Assembly: GCA_039198065.1 (NCBI GenBank)
Contig: JBCCTU010000002.1
Location: 682,001-746,000, forward strand
DNA length: 64,000 nt
Direction of reading: 5' to 3'
Source of the DNA: CALHVX01 sp039198065
Lineage (GTDB): Bacteria; Pseudomonadota; Gammaproteobacteria; Pseudomonadales; Azotimanducaceae
Part shown: piece by piece, positions 8,853 to 17,659 of the stretch
Layout: each line of letters begins with the position of its first letter
Position numbering within the stretch: position 1 is the first letter of the stretch
Program-made: the position numbers and the translations under genes
Notes under the pieces: model-generated
Told to the model about the DNA's origin: nothing
The model's database searches: none
Seen by the model: the letters and a program-made list of their open reading frames with translations, nothing else

Positions 8853-9024
8853 AGCTGATTGCCTGACCTGGGCTTGGATTTTGGGTGCGTTTGCACTCGT
8901 TAACTCGATCCTGAAGGTCGCTGTCGCCGAGCTGTGCGAGCTCGTTGCTGCATCCAACGAGTAGCGCGGATGCGAGGAGCAGAGCGCTGCCGAGGAGCAT
9001 TCGAGCGGTCCGAAATCGTTGCAT
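8794..9024 (-). CDS. Small predicted lipoprotein
   Basis: Small secreted lipoprotein of 76 residues (from ATG 9024; an in-frame ATG at 9036 would add four residues). The basic start, hydrophobic core and lipobox LLVGC identify a signal-peptidase-II substrate, with Cys as lipid-bearing residue, followed by SNELAQLGDSDLQDRV. The mature part is short, charged, and has three further Cys residues near the C-terminus (NECKRTQ, ISCENYQRECQ) plus a final Cys. The ATG at 9024 is favoured because GGAA lies about 8 bases upstream. The 3' end overlaps the frame of the next gene downstream, suggesting coupled translation. Function unknown. Confidence 0.7.
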   Translation of the reverse strand: MQRFRTARMLLGSALLLASALLVGCSNELAQLGDSDLQDRVNECKRTQNPSPGQAISCENYQRECQRRRKEGRFVC

Positions 9025-9077
9025 GAGCGGTTCCATTGTCGATGCCGTTGTGGCTCACGGAAACGATAGTTGAGATT

Positions 9078-9989
9078 TTAGGGTTTGCCAGACGTCTCCA
9101 CGGGGTCGGCCAACGTGTCTCTCAAGGTGTCGACGAACAGCTGGACTTTGCGGGACAACAGTCGGTGTCTCGGATAAACGGCGGATAGGGTGAGGATCTG
9201 CGGTTCGAAGGCGTCGAGGATCGGTACCAGACGCCCCACTGCAATGTCATCGTCTACCAGAAACCCGGGCAGCATCAGAATCCCTTGATCACGCAGGCCC
9301 GCGTCTCGTAGTGCCTCGCCATTGTTTGACCACAGCACACAACCGATGGCGTAGGCGCGCGTCCCGTCCGGGCCCGTCAAGCGCCACTGACTGCCAGATT
9401 CCTGGTACCCGTAGTGGAGGCACCGGTGCTCGCGGAGCGCCGTTGGTGTGTCGGGTATTCCGGCGGCGGTTAGGTACGCGGGGGACGCACAGAGACGCAG
9501 CGGAACGGTGGCCAGTGGCTCCACGATCAAACTCGTGAAGTGCTGCGCCTCGCCGATGCGTAAGGTGACATCGAAGCCTTCCTCGATTGGGTCGACGGCA
9601 CGGTCGTTCAACACCAGTTCGATGCGCAGGTCGGGAAAGCGATCGAGAAAATCCGCAACGATCGGTGCGACGGAGCGAGCGCCGAAGGTCATTGGTGCGT
9701 TGACGCGCAGCGTACCGCTCGGTTGTTCCCGCTCGTCCGTCAGGGCCGAGAAAGCCGTTTCCAGCTCCATGAGTATCGGCCTGGTCTGCTCGTAGAACCG
9801 GCGCCCGGCGTCAGTCGGCACCACCCGACGCGTGCTTCGCTGAAAAAGCTGTGTTCCCAGCCGCCGCTCAAGCTGGCGGACCTGTTTGTTGACGACGGAG
9901 CGGGATAACCCAAGCTCCCGGGCCGCGGCGGCGAAACCTTTCTCGCTCACAACCCGGTGGAACGCGCGGAGGGCGTCGAGGGTGTCCAT
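9078..9989 (-). CDS. LysR-family transcriptional regulator
   Basis: LysR-type regulator of 303 residues, the family norm. The N-terminal winged helix-turn-helix (about residues 3-62) reads DALRAFHRVVSEKGFAAAAR then ELGLSRSVVNKQVRQLERRL and RRVVPTDAGRRFYE. The rest is the LysR substrate-binding domain (from about residue 90, TLRVNAPMTFGARSVAPI). The start at 9989 places the helix-turn-helix at the usual position; the frame is open to 10115 but that would add an atypical tail. It is transcribed divergently from the pirin gene at 10132, the classic LysR arrangement, so the 142-base gap probably holds a shared operator. The family is sure; the effector is unknown. Confidence 0.9.
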   Translation of the reverse strand: MDTLDALRAFHRVVSEKGFAAAARELGLSRSVVNKQVRQLERRLGTQLFQRSTRRVVPTDAGRRFYEQTRPILMELETAFSALTDEREQPSGTLRVNAPMTFGARSVAPIVADFLDRFPDLRIELVLNDRAVDPIEEGFDVTLRIGEAQHFTSLIVEPLATVPLRLCASPAYLTAAGIPDTPTALREHRCLHYGYQESGSQWRLTGPDGTRAYAIGCVLWSNNGEALRDAGLRDQGILMLPGFLVDDDIAVGRLVPILDAFEPQILTLSAVYPRHRLLSRKVQLFVDTLRDTLADPVETSGKP

Positions 9990-10131
9990 GACATGTTGTC
10001 CCAGTTTTAAGGGGGGAGACACTTTATTGTCTCTAATTCGAATACAAAATGTAGTCGAAATACCTAATTGTTTCCATAAATGAAACGTCAGATAGTAGCG
10101 CCGGTTCTCAATCAACGTGGAGGCAGAAACG

Positions 10132-10839
10132 ATGCAAACCCTTCGAAAGGCAGATCAGCGCGGCACGGCGAACTTCGGCTGGCTCAACAGCGCGCACAGC
10201 TTCTCTTTTGGCAGCTACTTCGACCCTGAGCACATGGGCTTCGGGCCGCTGCGGGTCATCAACGAGGATCGTGTGCAGCCGGCCAAGGGCTTCGATACCC
10301 ATGGGCACCGGGACATGGAAATCCTCACTTACGTGCTCGATGGTGCACTTGCGCATAAAGACAGCATGGGGAACGGGTCGGTCATCGAACGTGGCGATGT
10401 CCAGCGCATGAGCGCGGGGACGGGTGTAACGCACAGTGAGTGCAACGATTCGGACTCGGATTCGGTGCATTTTTTACAGATCTGGATCGAACCCGCCCAG
10501 GTCGGCATCGACCCGAGCTACGAACAACAGCGGATTGATGTGCGCGACACGCCGAATCGCTGGCGAGTGCTTGCCAGTGGGCGCGGCAAGGCTGGCGCGG
10601 TTCGCGTTCACCAGGATATCGACCTCCTCGGTGCCTGGATCGAAGCGAACCAGACCCTCGCCTACGAGCTCGATGGCGGCCGGCAATATTGGCTGCAGGT
10701 AGCGCGGGGCTCGGTCGAGGCGAACGGGCAGACGTTGACCGAGGGCGATGGGCTGGCGATTCGTGACCAGAAAGCGCTCAGCGTCATGGCCCGAGGTGAT
10801 GCAGAAGTCTTGTTGTTTGACCTGCCGGCCTCGATGTAG
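10132..10839 (+). CDS. Pirin family bicupin protein
   Basis: Pirin-like bicupin of 235 residues. Pirins are iron-binding cupins; bacterial members such as E. coli YhhW can act as quercetin dioxygenases, others as redox sensors. The N-terminal cupin carries the pirin metal-site pattern: GFDTHGHRDMEILTYVLDG (His, His, Glu) and GTGVTHSECN (second His cluster), plus SFSFGSYFDPEHMGFGPLRV near the start. GGAGG at 10119-10123 is spaced 8 bases from ATG 10132 and fixes the start. Its divergent LysR neighbour suggests regulation by that protein. The chemical substrate is not predictable. Confidence 0.92.
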   Translation: MQTLRKADQRGTANFGWLNSAHSFSFGSYFDPEHMGFGPLRVINEDRVQPAKGFDTHGHRDMEILTYVLDGALAHKDSMGNGSVIERGDVQRMSAGTGVTHSECNDSDSDSVHFLQIWIEPAQVGIDPSYEQQRIDVRDTPNRWRVLASGRGKAGAVRVHQDIDLLGAWIEANQTLAYELDGGRQYWLQVARGSVEANGQTLTEGDGLAIRDQKALSVMARGDAEVLLFDLPASM

Positions 10840-11296
10840 AGCCGTCTACCGCGGGCGTGCCCAACCGGGCGCGCCTCGGGTAAGGCCGAATAGAGTCAGC
10901 ATATGCGCGAATGCAGAGCGCACTAACTCGCGTCTGTCGTGCAACCCGGACGGTATGGGTAGTTGGTCTGTTCAGATTGTAATTGTGTAACGTTTGGTGT
11001 TTTATGCGCGCCTGAGCCGGGAGAGACTGTGGGGATCGAACGGTGAGCTCAGCAGCGCGACTGGCAAGAACGACCCGCTCTGCTTCAAACGCCCGTTAGA
11101 GTTGCGGCGCATAGACCGATGCGGACCGCGGCCTCTGGTACACCCTTTCCGAGCAACACTGAATCACATAACAAAGACCACGCACAAGCGCAGGCGGATC
11201 GCTCGATCCCAGCGTCGTGGGGTTAGATAAGAACAGCCTAAGTCGGCTGACGTACTGCGGGATCAACAAACAAAGCAGTGCTTTTAGGAGAACAGC
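10840..11296. other. Intergenic region upstream of the TonB receptor gene
   Basis: 457 bases without a convincing gene. Small open frames here have no ribosome-binding site and no recognisable motif. A strong Shine-Dalgarno (AGGAG, 11286-11290) sits at the downstream edge for the gene at 11297. I looked for a Fur box like the one at 16488 and did not find one. A long leader or promoter is likely but not identified. Confidence 0.4.
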
Positions 11297-13393
11297 ATGA
11301 ACCGTCATTTTCCGTCGTTACCGCTCGCAGCAGCGCTTGCCTTCGCATTTTCGACGAATCCAGCTTTCGTAGGATCCGCCTACGCAGCAAACAACGAAAT
11401 CGAATCGGTGACCGTTATTGCTAAGCGGCAGGCCTACCGTGGTGACTTTCAGTCGTTAGAGATTCCTCAAGCCGAACTCAGAATCGACGAAGAGACACTG
11501 CGTAACTCAGGCTCGATCGATCTTGTTCAAGCCTTAGACTTGTCAGCGTCCGTTTCACGACAAAACAACTTCGGCGGGCTGTGGAACAGCTTTGCAATTC
11601 GTGGGTTCGTCGGTGATGAAAACCTTCCCAGTAATTTCCTCGTAAATGGTTTTAACGCGGGCCGCGGTTTTGGTGGTGCACGTGACCTTTCAGGTATCGA
11701 ATCGGTCGAGGTGCTTAAGGGACCTCGCGCCGCACTGTTTGGGCGCGGCGAACCTGGCGGCACGGTAAATCTGGTTACCAAGCGCCCAACGTTCGAGACC
11801 GCCGGTGGTATAACGCTAGCTGCAGGAAGCTGGGACAACTATCGAGCGGACTTCGACTACACGACACCATTGCCTGATGCCATCGCGATCCGGTTGGTCG
11901 GTGCTTACGAAGATGCAGAAAGCTTTCGGGATACGGTGGAAACGGAAAAGCTGCTGTTCAGTCCATCCATTGCTTGGCGCATCAGCGACGTAACGGAACT
12001 GGTTTATGAAATCGAGTACAGCGATCAGGAAACGCCGTTCGACCGCGGTGTAATCGCCATCAACGACGAGCTTGGCAGAATTCCGGAAAGCCGCTTTTTG
12101 GGCGAACCCAGCTACGGCCCGATCGAGACCAGCGTCATTGGCCACCAGCTTGAGTTCCAACACAGCTTCAACGGCGATTGGAGTGCGTTGGTGGGCTTCA
12201 ACTTTCGAGAAACCGAGCTTGACGGCCTTGCTTCCGAGAACGGCTTTGGAACGCCGGACGCCGAAGGCAATTTTGGCCGTTTCAGCCGGGACCGGGACTA
12301 CGACGCCACCTACCAGGTGTTTCGTGCAGAGCTGAGCGGCAGCTTCACCACCGGGCCGCTTCAGCATCGAATCATCATTGGTTTCGACATCGACGAGTTC
12401 GAGAATGACCAGATTGCGTTCCGAGACCGATCAACGGACCAGAGCATCAATATCTTCAATCCCGTATACGGCAACTCGCCGGTATCCGGGCTAGAACTCG
12501 TGTCTCAGCTCGATCGGGTCGAAACGCAGGAGTCGCTTGGCTTCTACGTGCAGAATCAGATCAGCTTGACTGAGAAACTCGATGTGCGCATCGGCGCGCG
12601 GGTCGACGACTATGAGCAATCGTTGAACGATCGGCGCGCGGGCCGGCGTTCAGACTACTCGGAGACGCGTGTAAGCCCACAGTTCGGCCTGGTTTATCAA
12701 GCAGCGGAAAACGTCTCTCTGTACGCCGTGTACGGTGAGAATTTCCGTCCCCTGTCCGGGGCGACAGATGAAAATGGTCTGGATCCGAATATTTCAAAGT
12801 CGACCGAGATCGGGGTCAAGTTCGACGCAAACGATGGAGCGTTCACCGGGACCATCGCCCTGTTTGATGTCGAGCAGTCGAACATTGCAACCTTCGATGC
12901 CGACTTCAATCCGACGGCTGTCGGTGAGGCGGGGAGCCGCGGACTCGAAGTCGACCTTACCGGGTACGTGACGGACACGACCAGTCTTTGGTTATCCTTT
13001 GCCTACGTCGATGCAGAAACAAAGAATGGCTATACGGACTTTATTTCCTTTGCTTTTATCCCGTCCGGTTCAGACCTTCTTAACATTGCCGAGCGTCAGG
13101 CGAGTCTTCAGGTTGCGCAGGACCTCCGCGTCGGTGGAATGCCGTTGACGCTTATCGGCGGCGTCACCTTTGTTGATGACCGAAGTGGTGAGTTCGGGGA
13201 TCCGACCTTCCGTCTCCCCAGCTACACAACGGCTCGCATTGGCGCGAACCTGGCTGTATCGGAAGAGCTCGGTATTCGGCTGGAAGTGAACAACCTGTTT
13301 GATGAAGAGTTCTACACAAACTCCTTCGCGGACGTTTGGGTTCAACCGGGTGCGCCTCGGAACTTCCGAGTCTCCGTCGATTATCGATTTTAG
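11297..13393 (+). CDS. TonB-dependent siderophore-type outer-membrane receptor
   Basis: Outer-membrane receptor of 698 residues, typical for the ferric-siderophore group. A signal peptide ends near AYA (about residue 30), followed by a TonB-box-like ESVTVIA. The plug domain spans about residues 45-165, with the signature GGARDLSGIESVEVLKGPRA and GRGEPGGTVNLVTKRP, the latter characteristic of siderophore receptors. The 22-strand barrel then runs to the terminal aromatic residue (VDYRF). AGGAG 6 bases before the ATG fixes the start. Downstream lie a dehydrogenase, a flavin reductase and a PepSY operon, all consistent with iron or haem uptake. The ligand cannot be named from sequence. Confidence 0.93.
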   Translation: MNRHFPSLPLAAALAFAFSTNPAFVGSAYAANNEIESVTVIAKRQAYRGDFQSLEIPQAELRIDEETLRNSGSIDLVQALDLSASVSRQNNFGGLWNSFAIRGFVGDENLPSNFLVNGFNAGRGFGGARDLSGIESVEVLKGPRAALFGRGEPGGTVNLVTKRPTFETAGGITLAAGSWDNYRADFDYTTPLPDAIAIRLVGAYEDAESFRDTVETEKLLFSPSIAWRISDVTELVYEIEYSDQETPFDRGVIAINDELGRIPESRFLGEPSYGPIETSVIGHQLEFQHSFNGDWSALVGFNFRETELDGLASENGFGTPDAEGNFGRFSRDRDYDATYQVFRAELSGSFTTGPLQHRIIIGFDIDEFENDQIAFRDRSTDQSINIFNPVYGNSPVSGLELVSQLDRVETQESLGFYVQNQISLTEKLDVRIGARVDDYEQSLNDRRAGRRSDYSETRVSPQFGLVYQAAENVSLYAVYGENFRPLSGATDENGLDPNISKSTEIGVKFDANDGAFTGTIALFDVEQSNIATFDADFNPTAVGEAGSRGLEVDLTGYVTDTTSLWLSFAYVDAETKNGYTDFISFAFIPSGSDLLNIAERQASLQVAQDLRVGGMPLTLIGGVTFVDDRSGEFGDPTFRLPSYTTARIGANLAVSEELGIRLEVNNLFDEEFYTNSFADVWVQPGAPRNFRVSVDYRF

Positions 13394-13538
13394 GGTCAGT
13401 TTCCACACCCTTGCCTGGGGGTGAGTGGCTCGCGGTCCCGCCCACGCAGTTGCGTCGGGCGGGGCTCGGCGAGCGGCCCGCTTTTGGCGTACTGATGTCC
13501 CACAAACCATGCGTAGCAGCGCGTAACTGGAATCCCTT

Positions 13539-14357
13539 ATGGAGCCCATCCTTGACTTCCAAGACAAACGAATCGTTGTCACCGGCGCGTTTTCCGGCAT
13601 TGGTGCAGCGTTGGTGGAGCTGCTGAAGGGGCATGGAGCGGACGAAATTGTTGTTCTTGACGTGAAGGCGCCAACCCAGTCGGTTCACGAGTTCATTGAG
13701 ACCGACATGGGCAATCCGGTGTCTGTCGATGCAGCCGTCGCCCGCATTCTCGCCGAGGGTACGAGACCTGTAGATCTGCTTTTCAACAATGCGGGCGTTG
13801 CGGCGACGCTGCCCGCCGAGACGGTGATGCGTGTGAATCTCCTCGGTCTCAAACGCTTGACGGAGCAGCTGCTGCCGGCGATGCGAGCCGGCGGTGCGAT
13901 CGTCAACACCGCCTCGATTGCGGGCAACCGATGGCCCGAACACCTGCCTCTGATCAATGAGCTCCTTGAAATCGACAGCTGGGACGAAGGCGTCTCCTGG
14001 GTTGCCGGACACTCAGATACGGTTGCTGACGGGTACTACTTCTCTAAGGAGTGTGTGCAGGTCTATACGATGCGCATGGCAAAGCGTGCGACGGAGCAGG
14101 GAATTCGGATCAACAGCGTGTGTCCTTCGCCCGTAGATACGCCGCTCCTTGCGGCGTTTAGAGAAACTATGACCGACGAGGCCATCGATTGGGCCATCGC
14201 TGCGGGAGCAGGCCGTGTGGCGACGGCGGGCGACCAGGCTCGGGCGTTGCTGTTTCTCGCCTCTGACCTTGCAAGCTACGTGAATGGCGTAAATCTAATT
14301 GTCGACGGTGGCTTGGGTGCAGCTCTGCAGACGGGGCAGCTGGCTGTTCCCAACTAA
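13539..14357 (+). CDS. Short-chain dehydrogenase/reductase (coniferyl-alcohol / 3-alpha-hydroxysteroid dehydrogenase type)
   Basis: Soluble NAD(P)-dependent oxidoreductase of 272 residues, classical SDR fold. Cofactor loop TGAFSGIG (about residues 15-22), NNAG, catalytic Ser in NTASIAG, and Tyr/Lys in YYFSK (the first Tyr and the Lys). The overall pattern, with an insertion between the Ser and Tyr (WDEGVSWVAGHSDTVADGYY) and the late VNGVNLIVDGG, resembles coniferyl-alcohol or 3-alpha-hydroxysteroid dehydrogenases. The substrate is unknown. It stands alone between the TonB receptor and the convergent reductase gene; a role linked to a ferri-siderophore or aromatic compound is only a guess. Confidence 0.85.
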   Translation: MEPILDFQDKRIVVTGAFSGIGAALVELLKGHGADEIVVLDVKAPTQSVHEFIETDMGNPVSVDAAVARILAEGTRPVDLLFNNAGVAATLPAETVMRVNLLGLKRLTEQLLPAMRAGGAIVNTASIAGNRWPEHLPLINELLEIDSWDEGVSWVAGHSDTVADGYYFSKECVQVYTMRMAKRATEQGIRINSVCPSPVDTPLLAAFRETMTDEAIDWAIAAGAGRVATAGDQARALLFLASDLASYVNGVNLIVDGGLGAALQTGQLAVPN

Positions 14358-14440
14358 CCGTTCCCGACTGACGCAAGGGGTCGCTTCTCCGTCGCTCGAT
14401 CGAAGCACGGGCATGTCATTGGGTGTTGCCGATCCGCACG

Positions 14441-16456
14441 CTAGTAGAGGTCGCTATGTAGGCGATGCTCGTCCACGAGCTGCTGGTATCGCTTCGTCCC
14501 GAACCATTCGGATAGCAACTTAAGAACTGCTGAACCGAAACCTTGCTGAGCGCCACAAAGATAGAGGTGCGCACCTTTTTGTTCGACGAGTGCTTCAACC
14601 GTGGAGCGATGCGTGGCGATCGCCTCCTGGATGTATGACCCCGGCGTGTCACGAGACCAGGTCGTGACGAGCCGCGAGAGCGTCCCATCGTGCTGGTAGC
14701 CTTCTAGCTGCTCGGAAAAGTAGGCGTCGTGGGCCGACGACTGCTCACCGAAGAACAGCCAGCTTTCCCCCGTTCGACGTTCGGAACGCATCTGCGACAG
14801 AAAGCCCAAATAGGGCGCCAGGCCCGTACCCGCGGCGATCATGACGAGCGGCACGTCTGCCGCGGGCATGCGAAAGCTCAAGTTCTGGCGAACCCGGACA
14901 TCAAAGCGCGTACCCGGATCTGCGTCGCATAGCTGATTCGACACCAGACCGTTGGATCCATCAGGGCGACGGCGTCGACGCACCATGAGTCGCAGCGCGT
15001 TGTCTGCGGGCGCGCTGGCGATCGAAAACGTCCGCGCACTTCGGTTTGGCAGTGCTTCGAGCAGCTTTTGCGCCGTACAGGCTGTGACCTCCCGCCACTC
15101 GCGTTCGGCGATCGCTTCGAGAAGCGTCCTGGCTTGTCCATTAACTTGGACGGTTGTGAGCGGGTCGATAGACAGTGCTTCGAGGTGCCGGGCGACTGCC
15201 TCGCTATTATTGCGCGCGTGTACTTCAAGGAGGTCACCGGGAGAGAACTTCAGTCGACCGGCAGCAGCCGTCAGCGGGTCAAACTCAACGCAATGAACGG
15301 CGCGCGTCGAACTCGCCGGATTCAGGCACTCATTGAGCTTAATGGTCGCCGTGCAGGTGGGCGTGCTACGCTGCAGCCGGTTCCAACCGTACTGACCAGC
15401 AATGCGCGTCCACCAGGAAGCGATGGTGTCCTCGTCCATGCGGTTTACGGTCGTAGTCTCCATAAGCGGTACGGCTCCGGCGTCCCGCATCAGCCGGTGG
15501 AGGCGATGACCGAAGGCGCAAAACTGTTCGTAACGGGAATCGCCGAGGGCGAGGACGGCGAACCGTGGCGCTCGTGTAAAGCTGAAGCCCCGCTCGAGGG
15601 AACTAACAAGGCTCTGCGCTCGGTCCGGTGGTTCCCCAGCGCCGAAGGTACTTGCAATGAGCAGGATCGAGTCGTAACTGTTCAAGCGCTGCATGGAGAG
15701 GGCTGAGAAACAATGCAGGTCAACTGCGGTATCAGTTGCCTGGAGGAACCGCTCTGCGAGGGACTGGGCACTCCCGGATTGGCTTGCATAGGCGAGCAGC
15801 GTTTGGTTTGGTGCTGCGCCATGCTCAGATCCCGCGGCATTGTGTTCTTGGCTGTTCCAAACAAAGGCGCCTGCCGCAGCCCCGATCAACAGCAGCTGGC
15901 CGGCGTGTGAGAGCCAAAGCGATGCGCCGGATAAGTGTTGGCCAAGTCCGCTTCCGAAGTAAGCGATCGCGACGGCAGCGCCGACACCAGCAGTTTGAAT
16001 CGTCAAACGCCGCGTCAGCAGTCCGATGGGCGATAGGACCAGCAGCAGCAGTGCGCTAACGTCCGCCGAGCGCGCGAAAAGGGCGTAGCTACGGCGCGTC
16101 GCTTCGCCGATTCGGTTGAACACCTGGCCGTCTGTATCCGTTACCGTCAGTATTTCGATGGGCCCGACGTGCCAGGGCGCCAACTTAGGCCCGTCTTTCG
16201 GTTCCTGAGCTGTTCCAGAGTGTGTGCCGGGTGCGGCCGTGAGCACTGTCGACTCGGATGAGACGCTCAGCGGGACGGTGGAGCGGATGTGCTTCCGCTC
16301 TATGGCTACTGCTAGCGACAACATGACGCACTGCAATGTCAGCAGCAGCGCAACGGCTGCGTTGAACAGCTGTCTGACAGGTACTCTGCTCATAAGCCTG
16401 CGAAGAAGGGCTTCAGGTTTTTCCGGCGGGCAGGCCTGTTCATGAATTGTGCTCAC
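14441..16456 (-). CDS. Membrane-anchored flavodoxin/FNR-type reductase (PepSY-associated)
   Basis: Predicted inner-membrane electron-transfer protein, 671 residues from a GTG at 16456 (an ATG at 16393 is also possible). The N-terminal 220 residues hold about four membrane helices, resembling PepSY-type membrane reductases. Next is a flavodoxin-like domain (LLAYASQSGSAQSLAERF; LALGDSRYEQFCAFG), and then a ferredoxin-NADP reductase module as in CysJ: FAD site ARTFSIASAP and NADPH site VMIAAGTGLAPYLGFL, ending in an aromatic Tyr (HSDLY). Proteins of this build are thought to reduce ferric chelates at the membrane. It is divergent from the PepSY gene across a Fur box at 16488, so both are likely iron-repressed. 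Confidence 0.85.
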   Translation of the reverse strand: MSTIHEQACPPEKPEALLRRLMSRVPVRQLFNAAVALLLTLQCVMLSLAVAIERKHIRSTVPLSVSSESTVLTAAPGTHSGTAQEPKDGPKLAPWHVGPIEILTVTDTDGQVFNRIGEATRRSYALFARSADVSALLLLVLSPIGLLTRRLTIQTAGVGAAVAIAYFGSGLGQHLSGASLWLSHAGQLLLIGAAAGAFVWNSQEHNAAGSEHGAAPNQTLLAYASQSGSAQSLAERFLQATDTAVDLHCFSALSMQRLNSYDSILLIASTFGAGEPPDRAQSLVSSLERGFSFTRAPRFAVLALGDSRYEQFCAFGHRLHRLMRDAGAVPLMETTTVNRMDEDTIASWWTRIAGQYGWNRLQRSTPTCTATIKLNECLNPASSTRAVHCVEFDPLTAAAGRLKFSPGDLLEVHARNNSEAVARHLEALSIDPLTTVQVNGQARTLLEAIAEREWREVTACTAQKLLEALPNRSARTFSIASAPADNALRLMVRRRRRPDGSNGLVSNQLCDADPGTRFDVRVRQNLSFRMPAADVPLVMIAAGTGLAPYLGFLSQMRSERRTGESWLFFGEQSSAHDAYFSEQLEGYQHDGTLSRLVTTWSRDTPGSYIQEAIATHRSTVEALVEQKGAHLYLCGAQQGFGSAVLKLLSEWFGTKRYQQLVDEHRLHSDLY

Positions 16457-16487
16457 GAGGCACCAGCTCTGTATTTGAAGATCATTT

Positions 16488-16506
16488 GAGAATGATTATC
16501 ATATGG
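16488..16506. promoter_or_regulatory. Fur box between divergent reductase and PepSY genes
   Basis: The 19-mer GAGAATGATTATCATATGG lies between the two divergent genes. Its first 15 bases match the Fur consensus GATAATGATTATCATTATC with one mismatch; the last four bases do not match. It is 31 bases from the reductase start (16456) and 9 bases from the TTG (16516) of the PepSY gene. That position fits iron-dependent repression of both by Fur, and fits the encoded functions. It was read by eye, not scored. Confidence 0.75.
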
Positions 16507-16515
16507 GAATAGGTC

Positions 16516-17130
16516 TTGAATGGTAACTCGGCGGTGTTAGCGGTCACTCGATTCATGCGCACGGCACACGTCTATAGCGCCGCGCCGGCCCTGGTGCTGA
16601 TGTTTTTCTTCGCAGTGACCGGGCTATACCTCAATCACCCGGACGTCAGCGACGGAGCTGTGACGACCCAGCAGCGAACACTGACGCTGCCCAACTGGGC
16701 TGAGGGACCCTGGAGCGAGGGCGGCCCATCGTCGGCGGTTGTTCTCGGCCTGCTGCAGTGGCTTGATTCTGACCATAACCTGGCGGGCGTAGACCTCTCC
16801 GTAGACTATGAGGCCGATGAAAATCTGCTGGTAGTCGACATGGCGGGTCCCGACGGTAACGCACTGGTTGAGGTCTTTTTTGACACTGCGGAGGTGTTTG
16901 TCGAACAGCGTTCGCTTTCGATGCTTGCGACGTTTAACAACCTACATCGCGCGAAACACGTCAACGGGTTCTGGGTAATTCTCTCTGACCTAAGCGCGCT
17001 GAGCATGATCATTTTCTGCGTAAGTGGTCTGTGGCTGATGCTTACAAACCGTCTTGAGCGAGCACAGGCGTCGGCGTTGGTGATCGTCGGTAGCGCTTTG
17101 TTTGGCTTTGCGGCGATGGTTCTTCACTAA
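16516..17130 (+). CDS. PepSY-associated membrane protein
   Basis: Inner-membrane protein of 204 residues in the PepSY-associated transmembrane family. It has an N-terminal membrane helix with the family feel (HVYSAAPALVLMFFFAVTGLYLNHPD), a periplasmic PepSY-like domain of about 90 residues containing FNNLHRAKHVNGFWVILSDL, and two more C-terminal helices (LSMIIFCVSGLWLML; ALVIVGSALFGFAAMVL). TTG at 16516 is the first start after the Fur box; GTG 16534 and ATG 16555 are in-frame alternatives. It heads an apparent operon with DUF2271 and DUF4198 genes, a set recurrent in iron/haem-uptake loci. Its exact function is unknown. Confidence 0.85.
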   Translation: MNGNSAVLAVTRFMRTAHVYSAAPALVLMFFFAVTGLYLNHPDVSDGAVTTQQRTLTLPNWAEGPWSEGGPSSAVVLGLLQWLDSDHNLAGVDLSVDYEADENLLVVDMAGPDGNALVEVFFDTAEVFVEQRSLSMLATFNNLHRAKHVNGFWVILSDLSALSMIIFCVSGLWLMLTNRLERAQASALVIVGSALFGFAAMVLH

Positions 17131-17155
17131 TCGGGCCATTAGGGAGCAGCAAAAC

Positions 17156-17659
17156 ATGTCGAGTTGGCGGTTAGTTGTGGCGTCCTTTTCGCTGATCGTG
17201 GTGACGGTCATAGCGTTTGCGTCGTCCGAGGCCGTTGCGGGACAGCGACTGGAGGTTGAGTTTGAGCTTCCGCCGATAGCAACAGTCGACTACAACAAGC
17301 CCTACGTTGCGATCTGGGCGGAGCGAGCGGGTGACGCTGAAACATTGCTGCTCTGGCATTTGAAAGGACGCGCCGACGATAAATGGTTGCCGGATATTCG
17401 GCGTTGGTGGCGGAAGGATGGTCGCTACGGCCTGCCGGTCGATACGATTACCGGGGCGACCCGAGGTCCAGGGCGCTATCGTAGAGTCTTCGACCTGTCG
17501 TCTGAGGCTGCGTTCACGCTGTGTATCGAGGTGGTACGCGAGGACGGCGGTAGGACGCTTCTGAAACAGGCGCTAACGCCTGGAGAGTCCGATCAGGAGT
17601 TTCGTTTCCCGGCAGATAAAGAACTTGGACCAACCATAATCAGACTGAGAGAGAGCTAA
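17156..17659 (+). CDS. DUF2271 family periplasmic protein
   Basis: Secreted protein of 167 residues. The start at 17156 is supported by AGGGAG at 17141-17146 and gives a proper signal peptide (SSWRLVVASFSLIVVTVIAF...AVAG). The mature domain has DUF2271 hallmarks: YVAIWAERAGDAETLLLWH near the start, then WLPDIRRWWRKDGR, and DTITGATRGPGRYRRVFDLS. DUF2271 proteins regularly sit beside PepSY and DUF4198 genes in metal-acquisition loci and may act in the periplasm with the membrane reductase, but no enzymatic activity is established to my knowledge. The stop (TAA) touches the next gene's GTG. Confidence 0.88.
   Translation: MSSWRLVVASFSLIVVTVIAFASSEAVAGQRLEVEFELPPIATVDYNKPYVAIWAERAGDAETLLLWHLKGRADDKWLPDIRRWWRKDGRYGLPVDTITGATRGPGRYRRVFDLSSEAAFTLCIEVVREDGGRTLLKQALTPGESDQEFRFPADKELGPTIIRLRES

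Noticed and set aside
10994..11230. Small open frame upstream of the TonB receptor
   Set aside because: No ribosome-binding site and no recognisable sequence; treated as part of the intergenic region.
13406..13423. Hairpin CACCC...GGGTG after the TonB receptor gene as a terminator
   Set aside because: There is no T run behind it, so a Rho-independent terminator is not supported.
13164..14012. 282-codon antisense frame across the TonB receptor end and the dehydrogenase
   Set aside because: It spans two well-supported genes and their gap; no family motif or start signal was seen.
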